Source: an uncultured Oscillospiraceae bacterium
GTDB taxonomy: Bacteria; Bacillota; Clostridia; Oscillospirales; Oscillospiraceae
Assembly (NCBI GenBank): GCA_944385595.1
Contig: CALWXY010000159.1
Coordinates: 1 to 18,569 of the forward strand
Length of the DNA: 18,569 nucleotides
Reading direction: 5' to 3'
The notes under the pieces are model-generated. The model searched no databases and was not told where the DNA came from. It saw nothing but the letters and a program-made list of their open reading frames with translations. This document shows, piece after piece, positions 5,812 to 13,779 of the stretch (position 1 is its first letter; each line of letters begins with the position of its first letter). The position numbers were made by a program, and so were the translations under genes.

Positions 5812-7773
5812 ATGAAAAGAACGCGAATCGCCGTCCTGCTCGGCTGCGCACTTCTCATGCTCACCGGCTGCGGCGACAAGACCACCGAGGACGGCCTCAC
5901 ATACCGCACCGCCGACGGCGAGGCAGTAATCACCGGCTACGAAGGCGAGAGCTCCGTCGCAATCATCCCCTCGGAACTTGACGGCTGCCCCGTCGTCACC
6001 GTCGAGACCCTGCCCGACACCGTCGAGGCCGCGCTTCTGCCCGACGGGGTCGACATCGAGGGCGGCAGCGGACTGCGCTGCCTCGTCGCGGGCGAGGACT
6101 GCGCCCTGAGCGGCCTGCCGGACGGCTGCGCCGTCTACGAGGACGCCGATTTCTCCGGCCTTGAGCTTGAGGGCCTGTACCTCGACTCCGGCGCCGTCTT
6201 CGGCCTCGCGGGGGACAGCGCCGTCCTCCTCGCCGTGCCGGAGAGCGCCGAGCTCTACGCCGTGCCGGACGAGGTAAACGGCTGCGCCGTCCGCTACATG
6301 GGCGCGAGCGCGCTCGACGGCGCGGAGGCGCTGACTTCCCTCACGCTGAACAGCGAGATGGGCTTCGCCGCCGAGCTGCTCGACGACTTCGAGCGCCTCG
6401 GCGCGGACATACCGGAGTACAGCGTCACCGCCGACTACAAAATCACCATCGAGGCCGCCGAGGCCATCAACGCCGCCAGAGCGGGCACCGATTTGCCGGA
6501 GATTGCGCCGGACATCGGCCTCGTGCGCGCGGCGCACCAGCGCATAGCCGAGTTGGGCGAGGTCTACGGCTTCACCCGCCCCGACGGCAGCAGCGTCTAC
6601 GACCTGCTCGACGAGCTGGGCGTCGAATACACGCTCGCCACCGGCTACAACCACCGCGACAGCGACTACGCCAACATGCTCAAGTCGATGATCGACTATA
6701 TGGCCGAGAACGAGTCGAACCCCGAGTCTGCGCTTATGAGCGAGTACATAGGGCTCGCCGCCGGTCTCGGCGACGACGCGTCGGAATACCCCTACGTCAT
6801 GTCCGGCTACGTCGCCTCCCGCACCCAGACCACGCTCACCGAAAACCTGGTGAACTACGAGCTGCGCGACGGCAGGCTCGTCCCCGTCTCGAGCACAACG
6901 GCGCTGCTGTCCGCCGTGTTCCCGGCGGAGCAGTACGGGCGCGAGGTCGCCGAGCCCGACGCCTCCTTCTACGAGAGCAGCCCAAACCTGCGCGTCATCC
7001 AGCTCGGCGAGGGCAGCGCCATAGACCCCCATCCGCCGGAGGGCTGCGCCGTCATCCGCACCGGAGACGACGCCGGCTACGGCACAATCAGCGGCGTCTA
7101 CGTTGTGAGCAACAACAGCGACATCTACGTCCTCAGCAGCAAAGACTGCTACATATACTGGGACTGCGGCAGCGGCAACGACTCGGCGAACATACTCCGC
7201 GAAATAGACGGGGTGCCCGTCCGCTACATACGCAGCTCCGCCTTCGACAACGCCGATATCGACACCATCATGCTGCCGGACATCTGCGGCTTCGAGCCGG
7301 ACTGCGCCGACCTCTTCGCCTCGAAATACAAAATCTACGTCTACAACGCGGATATAGAGACGGTCACAGACCCCGGCGAGATGATAAACACCGAGTATAT
7401 GAGCGTGCGCCTGAGCAGCCAGCTCTGCGATGAGATAAACGAGCTGCGCGGCAGCGACAGCATACGCTCAAGCTTTGAGCTTATGCTCGCGGCCGAGGTG
7501 CTCGCCTCCGAGCAGGAGGAGCTGTTCGGCACCACCAGGCCGAGCGGCGAGTCGTGGAGCAGCATCTTCTCCGAGCGCGGCGTCGACTGGGACCAGGGCC
7601 GCATATTCATCAAGTCCTTCACCGACATCACCGAGGCGAGCAGCTTCATAGAGCAGACAGCCGGGAAGTTCGCGCCCGTGCAGGAGGCCGGCCACAGCTT
7701 CGAGCTGACAGCCATAGGCGCATTCATGGGCAGCGAAAAGCTCTACCTCTGCGCTCTGGCGATAACCGAATAA
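5812..7773 (+). CDS. Large lipoprotein with two LRR-like plus CAP-like modules
   Basis: 653 residues. The N-terminus MKRTRIAVLLGCALLMLTGC is a lipoprotein signal with lipobox LTGC, so the mature protein starts at Cys20, anchored outside the membrane. Module 1 has BspA/LRR5-like segments (for example DEVNGCAVRYMGASAL, about 153-168) followed by a CAP (SCP-like) segment from about 215 with EAINAARAG and FTRPDGSSVYDLL (about 254-266). Module 2 repeats the plan: REIDGVPVRYIRSSAF (about 463-478), then EINELRG (about 540) and TTRPSGESWSSIF (about 574-586). The usual CAP GENIA and SPGHR motifs are missing in both, so catalytic-type chemistry is unlikely. AGGGGGA precedes the ATG; an ATG at 5806 is too close to it. 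Possibly cotranscribed with DUF1846. Function unknown. Confidence 0.85.
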   Translation: MKRTRIAVLLGCALLMLTGCGDKTTEDGLTYRTADGEAVITGYEGESSVAIIPSELDGCPVVTVETLPDTVEAALLPDGVDIEGGSGLRCLVAGEDCALSGLPDGCAVYEDADFSGLELEGLYLDSGAVFGLAGDSAVLLAVPESAELYAVPDEVNGCAVRYMGASALDGAEALTSLTLNSEMGFAAELLDDFERLGADIPEYSVTADYKITIEAAEAINAARAGTDLPEIAPDIGLVRAAHQRIAELGEVYGFTRPDGSSVYDLLDELGVEYTLATGYNHRDSDYANMLKSMIDYMAENESNPESALMSEYIGLAAGLGDDASEYPYVMSGYVASRTQTTLTENLVNYELRDGRLVPVSSTTALLSAVFPAEQYGREVAEPDASFYESSPNLRVIQLGEGSAIDPHPPEGCAVIRTGDDAGYGTISGVYVVSNNSDIYVLSSKDCYIYWDCGSGNDSANILREIDGVPVRYIRSSAFDNADIDTIMLPDICGFEPDCADLFASKYKIYVYNADIETVTDPGEMINTEYMSVRLSSQLCDEINELRGSDSIRSSFELMLAAEVLASEQEELFGTTRPSGESWSSIFSERGVDWDQGRIFIKSFTDITEASSFIEQTAGKFAPVQEAGHSFELTAIGAFMGSEKLYLCALAITE

Positions 7774-7778
7774 AAGCG

Positions 7779-7813
7779 AAAAAGCTCCCGCTTATGAGGC
7801 GGGAGCTTTTTTT
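7779..7813 (+). terminator. Rho-independent terminator after the lipoprotein gene
   Basis: A stem AAAAAGCTCCCGC / GCGGGAGCTTTTT with a 7-nt loop is followed by a T-run (7807-7813), 5 bp after the stop codon. Confidence 0.9.
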
Positions 7814-7889
7814 ATTTGCCTTATGGCGCTGCTGCTCGTGTACTGCGCCGCGTCGCTGTTTATGGCGTAAAACGGAAAGCCTCGCAGAG

Positions 7890-8059
7890 TTCGCGCATCG
7901 CAATGCGCGAAAAAATTAAAATCGTTTTTTCCGGGGACATGCGCCGCGGAAAAAACTCTTATCACGGAGCGCGCGTGGATTTTGCCGTCCGGGACGGCAA
8001 AATATGCGCGAAGCGAAGTGCAATCCCCCTGTCGAAAAGGCAAAGCTGCCTTTTCGACA
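7890..8059. repeat. Chain of four perfect or near-perfect hairpins in a gene-free stretch
   Basis: The 319-bp interval 7774-8092 holds no convincing gene. Between the two terminators are four inverted repeats: TTCGCGCAT / ATGCGCGAA (7890-7911, 4-nt loop); TTTTTTCCG / CGGAAAAAA (7925-7955, 13-nt loop); ATTTTGCCGTC / GACGGCAAAAT (7979-8003, 3-nt loop); and TGTCGAAAAGGCA / TGCCTTTTCGACA (8030-8059, 4-nt loop). The last has a perfect 13-bp stem. The loops and spacers look unstructured. Whether these are terminators, processing sites or remnants of dispersed palindromic repeats cannot be told from this window. Confidence 0.75.
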
Positions 8060-8060
8060 T

Positions 8061-8093
8061 AAAAAATTCCCGCTCTGTGAGCGGGAATTTTTT
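8061..8093 (-). terminator. Terminator of the smr-birA-ilvA operon
   Basis: A perfect 15-bp stem AAAAAATTCCCGCTC / GAGCGGGAATTTTTT with a 3-nt loop, directly abutting the ilvA stop codon. With A- and T-runs on both sides it can work in both directions, which suits the convergent arrangement with the lipoprotein gene. Confidence 0.9.
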
Positions 8094-9313
8094 CAATCCG
8101 ATATCGCGTAGGCCGAGAGGGTTTTCACGTCGTAGCCCTCGGCGCGGAGGGCCTGGATTATCTGCTCCTTGTGGCTGTGGCCGAAGGCCTCGAGCGTGAT
8201 CTTCAGCTCGACGGCGCGCTGCCTGTTCACGGAGACGAAGCGGTTGTGGTCGAGCTTTATGACGCTCGCGCGCTGCTTTGCGATTATGCCGGAGACTCTC
8301 GCAAGCTCGCCGGGGCGGTCGGGCAGCTGGAGCGAGATGGTGAACACCCTGCCGCGCTGCACGAGGCCGTGCTCGACGAGGCTGTCCATGGTCGTGACGT
8401 CCATGTTGCCGCCGGACAGCAGCGAGACGACGTTTCTGCCCCGGCAGTCTATGTGCGAGAGCGCGGCGACGGTGAGCAGCCCAGCGTTTTCGACTATCAT
8501 CTTGTGTTTCTCGACCATATCGAGGAAGACGCCGACCAGCTCCTCATCGTCGACGGTGACGATCTCGTCGACGTTTTTCTGCACATAGGGGAACACGAGG
8601 TCGCCCACCGTGCGCACCGCGACGCCGTCGGCAATCGTGTCGGCGCTCGGGATGGTGACTACATGCCCGGCCTCGACGGCGGCCTTCATGCTGGCGGCTG
8701 CCGTCGGCTCGACGCCTATGACGCGCACGCCGGGATTCAGCAGCTTCGTGAGGGTCGAGACGCCTGCGGCGAGTCCGCCGCCGCCTATGGGCACGAGTAT
8801 GGTGTCGACGTCGGGGAGGTCCTTGAAGATCTCGTAGGCTATGGTGCCCTGGCCGGTGGCGACTGTGAGGTCGTTGAACGGGTGGACGTAGGTGAGGCCC
8901 TCCTCCTCGGAGAGGCGCGCGGCCTCGGCGGCGGCATCGTCGAAGCAGCTGCCCTTGAGGACGACCTTTGCGCCGTAGCTCTTGGTGTTGTTGACCTTGA
9001 CGAGCGGCGTGGTCTCCGGCATGACGACGGTGGCGGGTATGCCCGCGTTTTTCGCCGCGAAGGCGACGCCCTGGGCGTGGTTGCCGGCGGAGGCGGTGAC
9101 GAGACCGTGCTCGCGCTGCTCGGGCGTGAGCGTGCTCACCTTGAAGCAGGCGCCGCGCACCTTGTATGCGCCGGTGAGCTGCATGTTCTCGGGTTTGAGG
9201 TAGACGCTGCCGCCCGTTTTCTCGGAGAAATAGGGGCTGGCGACCAGATTGGTCGGCAGCAGTATGTTTTTCAGGTATTCTCTAGCGGCCTTGAAATCTG
9301 CCAAAGTCATCAT
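8093..9313 (-). CDS. ilvA: Threonine ammonia-lyase with C-terminal ACT domain
   Basis: 406-residue PLP-dependent (fold type II) enzyme that turns threonine into 2-oxobutanoate and ammonia, the first step towards isoleucine, or threonine catabolism. The Schiff-base lysine is Lys51 in TGAYKVRGA, SAGNHAQG is at 75-82, and the phosphate-binding PIGGGGLAAG loop is at about 175-184. A single ACT domain occupies roughly 325-406 (starting near VFTISLQLPDRPGELARV), as in the short IlvA/TdcB-like form rather than the long E. coli IlvA with two regulatory units. ACT domains commonly bind amino acids for feedback control. The ATG overlaps the birA stop (ATGA), with AGGGGG 10 bp upstream. It is last in the smr-birA-ilvA operon; biosynthetic versus catabolic role is not decided. 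Confidence 0.94.
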   Translation of the reverse strand: MMTLADFKAAREYLKNILLPTNLVASPYFSEKTGGSVYLKPENMQLTGAYKVRGACFKVSTLTPEQREHGLVTASAGNHAQGVAFAAKNAGIPATVVMPETTPLVKVNNTKSYGAKVVLKGSCFDDAAAEAARLSEEEGLTYVHPFNDLTVATGQGTIAYEIFKDLPDVDTILVPIGGGGLAAGVSTLTKLLNPGVRVIGVEPTAAASMKAAVEAGHVVTIPSADTIADGVAVRTVGDLVFPYVQKNVDEIVTVDDEELVGVFLDMVEKHKMIVENAGLLTVAALSHIDCRGRNVVSLLSGGNMDVTTMDSLVEHGLVQRGRVFTISLQLPDRPGELARVSGIIAKQRASVIKLDHNRFVSVNRQRAVELKITLEAFGHSHKEQIIQALRAEGYDVKTLSAYAISD

Positions 9314-10278
9314 TTTTCATTTTCCCCCTGTCTGAGTCTTATGCTTATCTCGCCGGTGCTGAGTGCGCGGAGGCTGCCGTCGGCGAGGCGCACCACCAGC
9401 GCGCCGGAGTCGTCAACGGCGACGGCGGTGGCCGGGGTGACGACCCCGTTTTGTATGCAGTTTATCTCCCTGCCGAGCACGAAGCAGCGCTCGCGGTAGA
9501 GCTCGAGGAAGGGCGCGCCCTCGACGAAGTCGAGCAGGTGCGAGGCTATGGCGGCGGCGAAGCGGCAGCGGCTGACGCCGCCGCGGTCTATGTTCGCGGC
9601 GATGTCGCGCAGCTCCGGCGGGAAGTCCTCCGTGCCGCAGTTGAGACCAATGCCTATGATCATATGCGTGACGCGGCCGGATTCTATGTCGGTGACGCCC
9701 TCGGTGAGTATGCCGCAGATTTTCTTCCCATCGAGGTACACGTCGTTGACCCACTTTATCTGCGGGCGCAGCGGCGTCAGCTCCTCGACGGCGAGCGCCA
9801 CGGCGACGGCGGCAGCGGTGGTGAGCTTCACGGCGTCGGCGATGTCGGTGTCGACGCGAAACGCAAGGCTCATGTATAAGCTGCCCTTAGGCGAGAAGAA
9901 GCTGCGCCCCAGCCTGCCCTTGCCGGCTGTCTGCCTGTCGGAGACGACGAGCACGCTCTCGTCCCTGCCCTCGGCAATGAGGCGCTTGGCCTCGTTGTTG
10001 GTGGAGTTCGTCTCGCTGAGCGCCTCGATGTCGAGCGCGCGGCGATTTTCCGCCAGGGCGGCGCGCACGCCCTCGGCGGTGAGGGCGTCGCTCTCGGCGA
10101 CGAGGGCGTAGCCTATGTTGGTGGACGAGGCTATGTCGTAGCCGTCGCGCCGGAGGGCGTTGACCGCCTTCCAGACGGCGCTGCGCGAGACGCCGAAGCG
10201 CGCGGACAGCTCCTGCCCGGAGACGGGCGCGCCGCCGCTTTTCTGCAGCTCGCTGAGTATATCGCTTTTGAGTGACAT
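9310..10278 (-). CDS. birA: BirA, biotin-protein ligase with N-terminal HTH repressor domain
   Basis: 322-residue bifunctional protein. An N-terminal winged helix-turn-helix (about 5-60, containing SGQELSARFGVSRSAVWKAV) is followed by the ligase core. There, TNSTNNEAKRL opens the catalytic domain, SDRQTAGKGRLGRSF is the biotin/AMP-binding GRGRxGR loop, and KWVNDVYLDGKKICGILTE is the conserved KWPND block. The C-terminal SH3-like domain is present (VVTPATAVAVDDSGALVV). It attaches biotin to carboxylase or decarboxylase carrier domains, and with the HTH it may also repress biotin genes; no biotin gene is nearby. The ATG has AGGGGGAG upstream and follows smr by 12 bp. Its stop overlaps ilvA. Confidence 0.95.
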   Translation of the reverse strand: MSLKSDILSELQKSGGAPVSGQELSARFGVSRSAVWKAVNALRRDGYDIASSTNIGYALVAESDALTAEGVRAALAENRRALDIEALSETNSTNNEAKRLIAEGRDESVLVVSDRQTAGKGRLGRSFFSPKGSLYMSLAFRVDTDIADAVKLTTAAAVAVALAVEELTPLRPQIKWVNDVYLDGKKICGILTEGVTDIESGRVTHMIIGIGLNCGTEDFPPELRDIAANIDRGGVSRCRFAAAIASHLLDFVEGAPFLELYRERCFVLGREINCIQNGVVTPATAVAVDDSGALVVRLADGSLRALSTGEISIRLRQGENEK

Positions 10279-10290
10279 GGCTTCTCCCCC

Positions 10291-10635
10291 TCAGAGTATG
10301 ACGATGGTGACGCCGTTGTTGTGGCGCTCGAGGTCCGGGTCCTGCCGCAGCTCCGGGCAGTCCTGAAATGCGCGGCGGGTGTCCTCGTCGAAGATGGAGA
10401 AGTCCTCGCCCGCGATGTAGCCGGTGATGCGCCCGCAGCGCAGCTCGTTTTCGAGGTAGCGCCGCACTTCAATGCGGATTTTCCCGCCCTTGCCGGTGGA
10501 GCCGTAGCCGTGTATGAATTTTATGGCCCTGCAGCCGAGCGCCGCACCGTTTCGCAGGTTCCAGGTGACGCGCTTGATGGCGTCCCCGGCTGTGGGCATG
10601 TCGTATTTTATATTGACTTCTCTGAGCTCGGACAT
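10291..10635 (-). CDS. Small Smr-domain-like protein
   Basis: 114 residues. The central stretch RAIKFIHGYGSTGKGGKIR (about 36-54) resembles the Smr motif (hydrophobic strand, HGxGxGxLR), known from MutS2 C-termini and stand-alone Smr proteins that bind or nick nucleic acids. The first Smr motif, LDLHG, is not intact here: the matching place reads VNIKYDMPT, without the histidine. About 45 further residues (GYIAGEDFSIFDEDTRR onward) form a tail ending in hydrophobic VTIVIL. The ATG at 10635 has AAGGGAGG 6 bp upstream. It is first in the smr-birA-ilvA operon, with its own promoter. Role unknown; the incomplete motif makes nuclease activity uncertain. Confidence 0.75.
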   Translation of the reverse strand: MSELREVNIKYDMPTAGDAIKRVTWNLRNGAALGCRAIKFIHGYGSTGKGGKIRIEVRRYLENELRCGRITGYIAGEDFSIFDEDTRRAFQDCPELRQDPDLERHNNGVTIVIL

Positions 10636-10660
10636 GGTCTGCCTCCCTTTCGCTGGGAAT

Positions 10661-10689
10661 ATGGTACTACGATTCCAACTTTTTGTAAA
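10661..10689 (-). promoter_or_regulatory. Promoter of the smr-birA-ilvA operon
   Basis: On the minus strand TTTACA, a 17-bp spacer and TACCAT lie about 25 bp upstream of the smr-like start codon, in an AT-rich patch. Confidence 0.5.
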
Positions 10690-10690
10690 G

Positions 10691-10716
10691 TAAAAGCCCG
10701 CCTTGCGGCGGGCTTT
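10691..10716 (-). terminator. Terminator of the MATE transporter gene
   Basis: A perfect 10-bp stem AAAGCCCGCC / GGCGGGCTTT with a 4-nt loop, followed on the minus strand by TTTTACTTT, 8 bp after the stop codon. It separates the MATE gene from the downstream smr operon promoter. Confidence 0.85.
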
Positions 10717-10723
10717 CACGGAA

Positions 10724-12088
10724 TCAGCTTTCCAGCTCCCTCTCCTTTTCCCGCAAATCGCGCAGGACGCGCCGCATGACCACGACGCAGGTGAGCACGG
10801 TGAGCGCGTCGGCAATGGGCTGCGCGGCGAGGACGCCGTCCAGCCCCATGAACTGCGGCAGTATGAGCAGCAGCGGGATGAGGTATATGCCCTGGCGCGC
10901 CGTCGAGAGCAGCGTGGCGCTGAGGCTGTAGCCTATGGTCTGTGTGATCATGTTCGACATGGTGTTCCAGCCGAGCAGCGGCACGGTTATGAGCTGCAAT
11001 CTCAGCGCGCGGGTGCCTATGGCTATGACCTCCGGGTCGTCGCGGCGGAATAGGGCGATGATCTCGCTGGAAAACAGCGCCGTCAGCACCGTGAACACTA
11101 TGAGCAGACAGGTCGACACCTTGACGCAGAACCAGAAGCCCTCGCGCACGCGGGCGTACTGCTTCGCGCCGTAGTTGAAGCCGCACATGGGCTGGAAGCC
11201 CTGGCCGAAGCCGACTATGGAGGAGTTCAGGAACATGGCGAAGCGGTTGACTATGCCCATGGCGGCTATGGCGGCGTCGCCGTACGGCCCCGCCATGTGG
11301 TTGAGCGCTATGGTGCCGACGCTGGCTATGCCCTGCCGCCCGAAGGATGGCAGTCCGCTCAGCAGAATCTGGCGGTAGATGCGCGGCGTGGGGCGGAAGT
11401 ATTTGAGCTGGATTTTGAGCGCGTCCGGCCGCAGCTGGCACATGGCGAGCAGTATGCAGAAGCTGATGAACTGCGAGAGCGCGGTGGCAATGGCGGCGCC
11501 CGCCGTGCCGAGATTGAGGGTGAATATGAATATAGGGTCCAGCCCCATGTTCAGTATGCCGCCGGTGGTGATGCCCACCATGGCATAGGAGGCAAGGCCC
11601 GAAAAGCGCAGGAAGCAGTTCATGGTGATTGAGCACATCATAAACGGCGCGCCGAAGAATATGTAGCGGGCGTAGTCCTCGGCGAAGGGGGCTATGGTCT
11701 CCGTCGCGCCGAGCAGGCGCACCAGCGGAGATATGAACATGTTGCCGAAGACGAGGATGACCATACCCGCGCCGAAGGCGGTGAAAAAGCTGACGGCGGC
11801 AAAGCGCCTCGCCTCCTCCGGCCTGCCGGAGCCGAGCTGGCGGGAGATGTAGTTGCCCGCGCCTATGCCGAGCATGAAGGCCAGCGCCTGCACCATTGCC
11901 ATGGCCGAGAATATGACGCCCACGGCGCCGGAGGCCGCCGTGCTGATCTGGCTGACGAAATATGTGTCCGCCATGTTGTAAATCGTGCTTATCAGCATGG
12001 ATATGATCGTCGGCACGGCGAGGCGCGGTATGACGCGGCTCACCGGGTCCTCGAGCATCATTCTCTTTCTCTCTTCCGCTGCGTTCAT
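10724..12088 (-). CDS. MATE family multidrug/cation efflux transporter
   Basis: 454-residue integral membrane protein of the MATE family (Na+ or H+ antiport of drugs and other organic compounds). The N-terminal block PRLAVPTIISMLISTIYNMADTYFVSQ is the DinF/NorM-like first helix with the conserved NMADTYFV. Two six-helix bundles follow; the second begins near LLSGLPSFGRQGIASVGTIALN (about 248-270) and contains GFGQGFQPMCGFNYGAKQY, a hallmark of this clade. The ATG has GGGGGA 6 bp upstream. It is monocistronic, with its own extended -10 promoter and terminator, and divergent from the nitroreductase. Substrate cannot be predicted. Confidence 0.94.
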   Translation of the reverse strand: MNAAEERKRMMLEDPVSRVIPRLAVPTIISMLISTIYNMADTYFVSQISTAASGAVGVIFSAMAMVQALAFMLGIGAGNYISRQLGSGRPEEARRFAAVSFFTAFGAGMVILVFGNMFISPLVRLLGATETIAPFAEDYARYIFFGAPFMMCSITMNCFLRFSGLASYAMVGITTGGILNMGLDPIFIFTLNLGTAGAAIATALSQFISFCILLAMCQLRPDALKIQLKYFRPTPRIYRQILLSGLPSFGRQGIASVGTIALNHMAGPYGDAAIAAMGIVNRFAMFLNSSIVGFGQGFQPMCGFNYGAKQYARVREGFWFCVKVSTCLLIVFTVLTALFSSEIIALFRRDDPEVIAIGTRALRLQLITVPLLGWNTMSNMITQTIGYSLSATLLSTARQGIYLIPLLLILPQFMGLDGVLAAQPIADALTVLTCVVVMRRVLRDLREKERELES

Positions 12089-12120
12089 AATCAGTCCCCC
12101 GGCAGTTCAAACTTGTTAGT

Positions 12121-12149
12121 AGTATAACATTTTTTCTCACTGATTACAA
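12121..12149 (-). promoter_or_regulatory. Promoter of the MATE gene
   Basis: On the minus strand TTGTAA, a 17-bp spacer and TATACT with an extended -10 TGT lie about 33 bp upstream of the start codon. Confidence 0.75.
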
Positions 12150-12165
12150 TAAGCATTTGCTAATT

Positions 12166-12194
12166 TTGACACGGAGGCGGCGGGGTGCTATAAT
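12166..12194 (+). promoter_or_regulatory. Consensus promoter of the nitroreductase gene
   Basis: TTGACA, a 17-bp spacer and TATAAT: both hexamers match the SigA consensus perfectly with optimal spacing, 31 bp upstream of the start codon. Confidence 0.92.
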
Positions 12195-12224
12195 GTCCGC
12201 ATAAACGAAACAGGAGGCCCGGAT

Positions 12225-12770
12225 ATGGAATTCAGCGATTGCATCAGAGGGCGGCGCAGCGTCCGCCGCTTCAGCGACAGGGAGATTGACCGCGCCGACA
12301 TCGAGCGCATAGTCGACATGGCGCGCTACTCGCCGTCGTGGAAGAACAGCCAGACCGTGCGCTACCACGTCGTGCTCGACGGGGGCGTGAAGGGCGAAAT
12401 CGCCCGCGGCGGCGTCTGCGGCTTTGAGCGAAACACCAAGACCATAGACAGCAGCCGCGCGCTGGTCGTGGTCACGACGGTCACCGGCATCTGCGGCTAC
12501 GAGCCGGACGGCAGCTTCACCACCGCGAAGGGCGCGGGCTGGGAGATGTTCGACGCGGGCGTCGCCTGCCAGAGCTTCTGCCTCGCGGCGCACAGCCTGG
12601 GGCTCGGCACCGTCATCCTCGGCATATTCGACGGCGACGCGATAAAGGCCCGCCTGAATCTGCCGGAGGGCGAGAGCGTCTCGGCGCTCATAGCGCTCGG
12701 CTATCCGCGCGACCCGGCCAAGGACGCGCCGCCGCGCAAGGAGGTCTCGGAGCTTCTGAGCTTCATATAA
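12225..12770 (+). CDS. Nitroreductase family protein
   Basis: 181-residue flavoprotein of the NAD(P)H-dependent nitroreductase fold, normally an FMN-binding homodimer that reduces quinones, nitro compounds or flavins. The N-terminal RGRRSVRRF (8-16) is the usual FMN-phosphate arginine block. ARYSPSWKNSQTVRYHVV (about 33-50) matches the SPSxxNxQPWRF segment. DAGVACQSFCLAAHSLGLGTVILG (about 110-133) is the conserved core, and LIALGYPRD occurs near the end. The ATG has AGGAGG at about 8 bp. It is monocistronic, with a perfect consensus promoter and a strong terminator, suggesting steady high transcription. Physiological substrate unknown. Confidence 0.93.
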   Translation: MEFSDCIRGRRSVRRFSDREIDRADIERIVDMARYSPSWKNSQTVRYHVVLDGGVKGEIARGGVCGFERNTKTIDSSRALVVVTTVTGICGYEPDGSFTTAKGAGWEMFDAGVACQSFCLAAHSLGLGTVILGIFDGDAIKARLNLPEGESVSALIALGYPRDPAKDAPPRKEVSELLSFI

Positions 12771-12773
12771 AGC

Positions 12774-12804
12774 AAAAACCGCCGCGAAAATCGCGGCGGT
12801 TTTT
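12774..12804. terminator. Bidirectional terminator between nitroreductase and tsf
   Basis: A perfect 13-bp stem AAAAACCGCCGCG / CGCGGCGGTTTTT with a 5-nt loop, lying between the convergent stop codons of the nitroreductase gene and tsf. Confidence 0.93.
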
Positions 12805-12821
12805 CTGTTAAAATCGGCAGC

Positions 12822-13736
12822 TTACTTGCCGAGCTGCTTTGCAATCTCCTCGGCGAAGTTCTCCTGCTTCTTCTCGATGCCCTCGCCCTTGGCGAAGCGG
12901 ATGGCGTCGACGAACTTGACGGAGCCGCCCAGCGCCTTGGCGGCGGAGGCGATGTACTTCTCGACGGTCATGCTGTTGTCCTTGACGAACTCCTGCTGGA
13001 GCAGGCAGTTCTCGGCGTAGAACTTGTTGAGCTTGCCCATGACGATGTTCTCCTTGACCTTGTCGGGCTTGGAGGCCATCTTGGGGTCGTTGGCCATCTG
13101 AGCGAGCATGATGTGCTTCTCGTGGTCGAGGACGTCCTGGGTGACCTGGCTCTTGTCCCAGAAGCGGGGGTTCAGAGCGGCGATCTGCATGGCGACGTCC
13201 TTACCGATCTCGGTGGCGTCGATGCCGTCGGAGACCTCGAGGTTGACGAGGACGCCGATCTTGCCGCCGGCGTGGATATAGGGGACGCAGACGCCCTCGG
13301 TGAAGAAGGCGAAGCGGCGGACGCGGATGTTCTCGCCGATGACGAGGACCATCTCCTGCTGCTGCTCCTGGACGGTGAGCTCGCTGCCGGCGTACTTGCA
13401 GGCCATGAGCGCGTCGAGGTCGGCGGGCTTGCACTCGGCGACGGTGTTGGCGACGCCCTTGACGAAGTCGACGAACTTCTCGTTCTTGGCGACGAAGTCG
13501 GTCTCGGCGTTGACCTCGACGACGACGCCGACGCCGTCGATGACGGCGGCGTAGGCCATACCCTCGGCGGCTATGCGGCTGGCCTTTTTCTGGGAGGCGG
13601 CGAGACCCTTCTCGCGCAGCCACTCAACGGCCTTGTCCATGTTTCCATCGGCGGCGACGAGGGCCTTTTTGCAGTCCATCATGCCGCAGCCGGTCATTTC
13701 GCGCAGATTCTTAACATCAGCGGCGGTAAAAGCCAT
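12822..13736 (-). CDS. tsf: Elongation factor Ts
   Basis: 304-residue guanine-nucleotide exchange factor that recycles EF-Tu-GDP during protein synthesis. The N-terminal UBA-like domain AADVKNLREMTGCGMMDCKKAL (about 5-26) is followed by the TDFVAKNEKF motif (about 79-88), which contacts EF-Tu, and two dimerisation-type core repeats. Full length for the family (about 300). The ATG has AGGAGG 8 bp upstream. It follows rpsB by 43 bp in the universal rpsB-tsf order and shares its promoter; no separate promoter is obvious in the gap. A bidirectional terminator lies 18 bp after the stop. Confidence 0.98.
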   Translation of the reverse strand: MAFTAADVKNLREMTGCGMMDCKKALVAADGNMDKAVEWLREKGLAASQKKASRIAAEGMAYAAVIDGVGVVVEVNAETDFVAKNEKFVDFVKGVANTVAECKPADLDALMACKYAGSELTVQEQQQEMVLVIGENIRVRRFAFFTEGVCVPYIHAGGKIGVLVNLEVSDGIDATEIGKDVAMQIAALNPRFWDKSQVTQDVLDHEKHIMLAQMANDPKMASKPDKVKENIVMGKLNKFYAENCLLQQEFVKDNSMTVEKYIASAAKALGGSVKFVDAIRFAKGEGIEKKQENFAEEIAKQLGK

Positions 13737-13779
13737 GGTAAATTCCTCCTGTACGATTTATTCCGAATAAATAAGAGAC

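Noticed and set aside
7823..7870. A 15-codon hydrophobic mini-ORF (MALLLVYCAASLFMA) after the lipoprotein terminator
   Set aside because: No ribosome binding site or promoter, and shorter than known type I toxins; likely chance.
8171..9499. A 442-codon open frame antisense to ilvA and the end of birA
   Set aside because: Low-complexity composition, no recognisable motif, and fully opposite two certain genes.
9314..10290. T-box or other amino-acid riboswitch controlling ilvA
   Set aside because: ilvA is start/stop-coupled to birA and there is no leader of suitable size or terminator/antiterminator before the operon.
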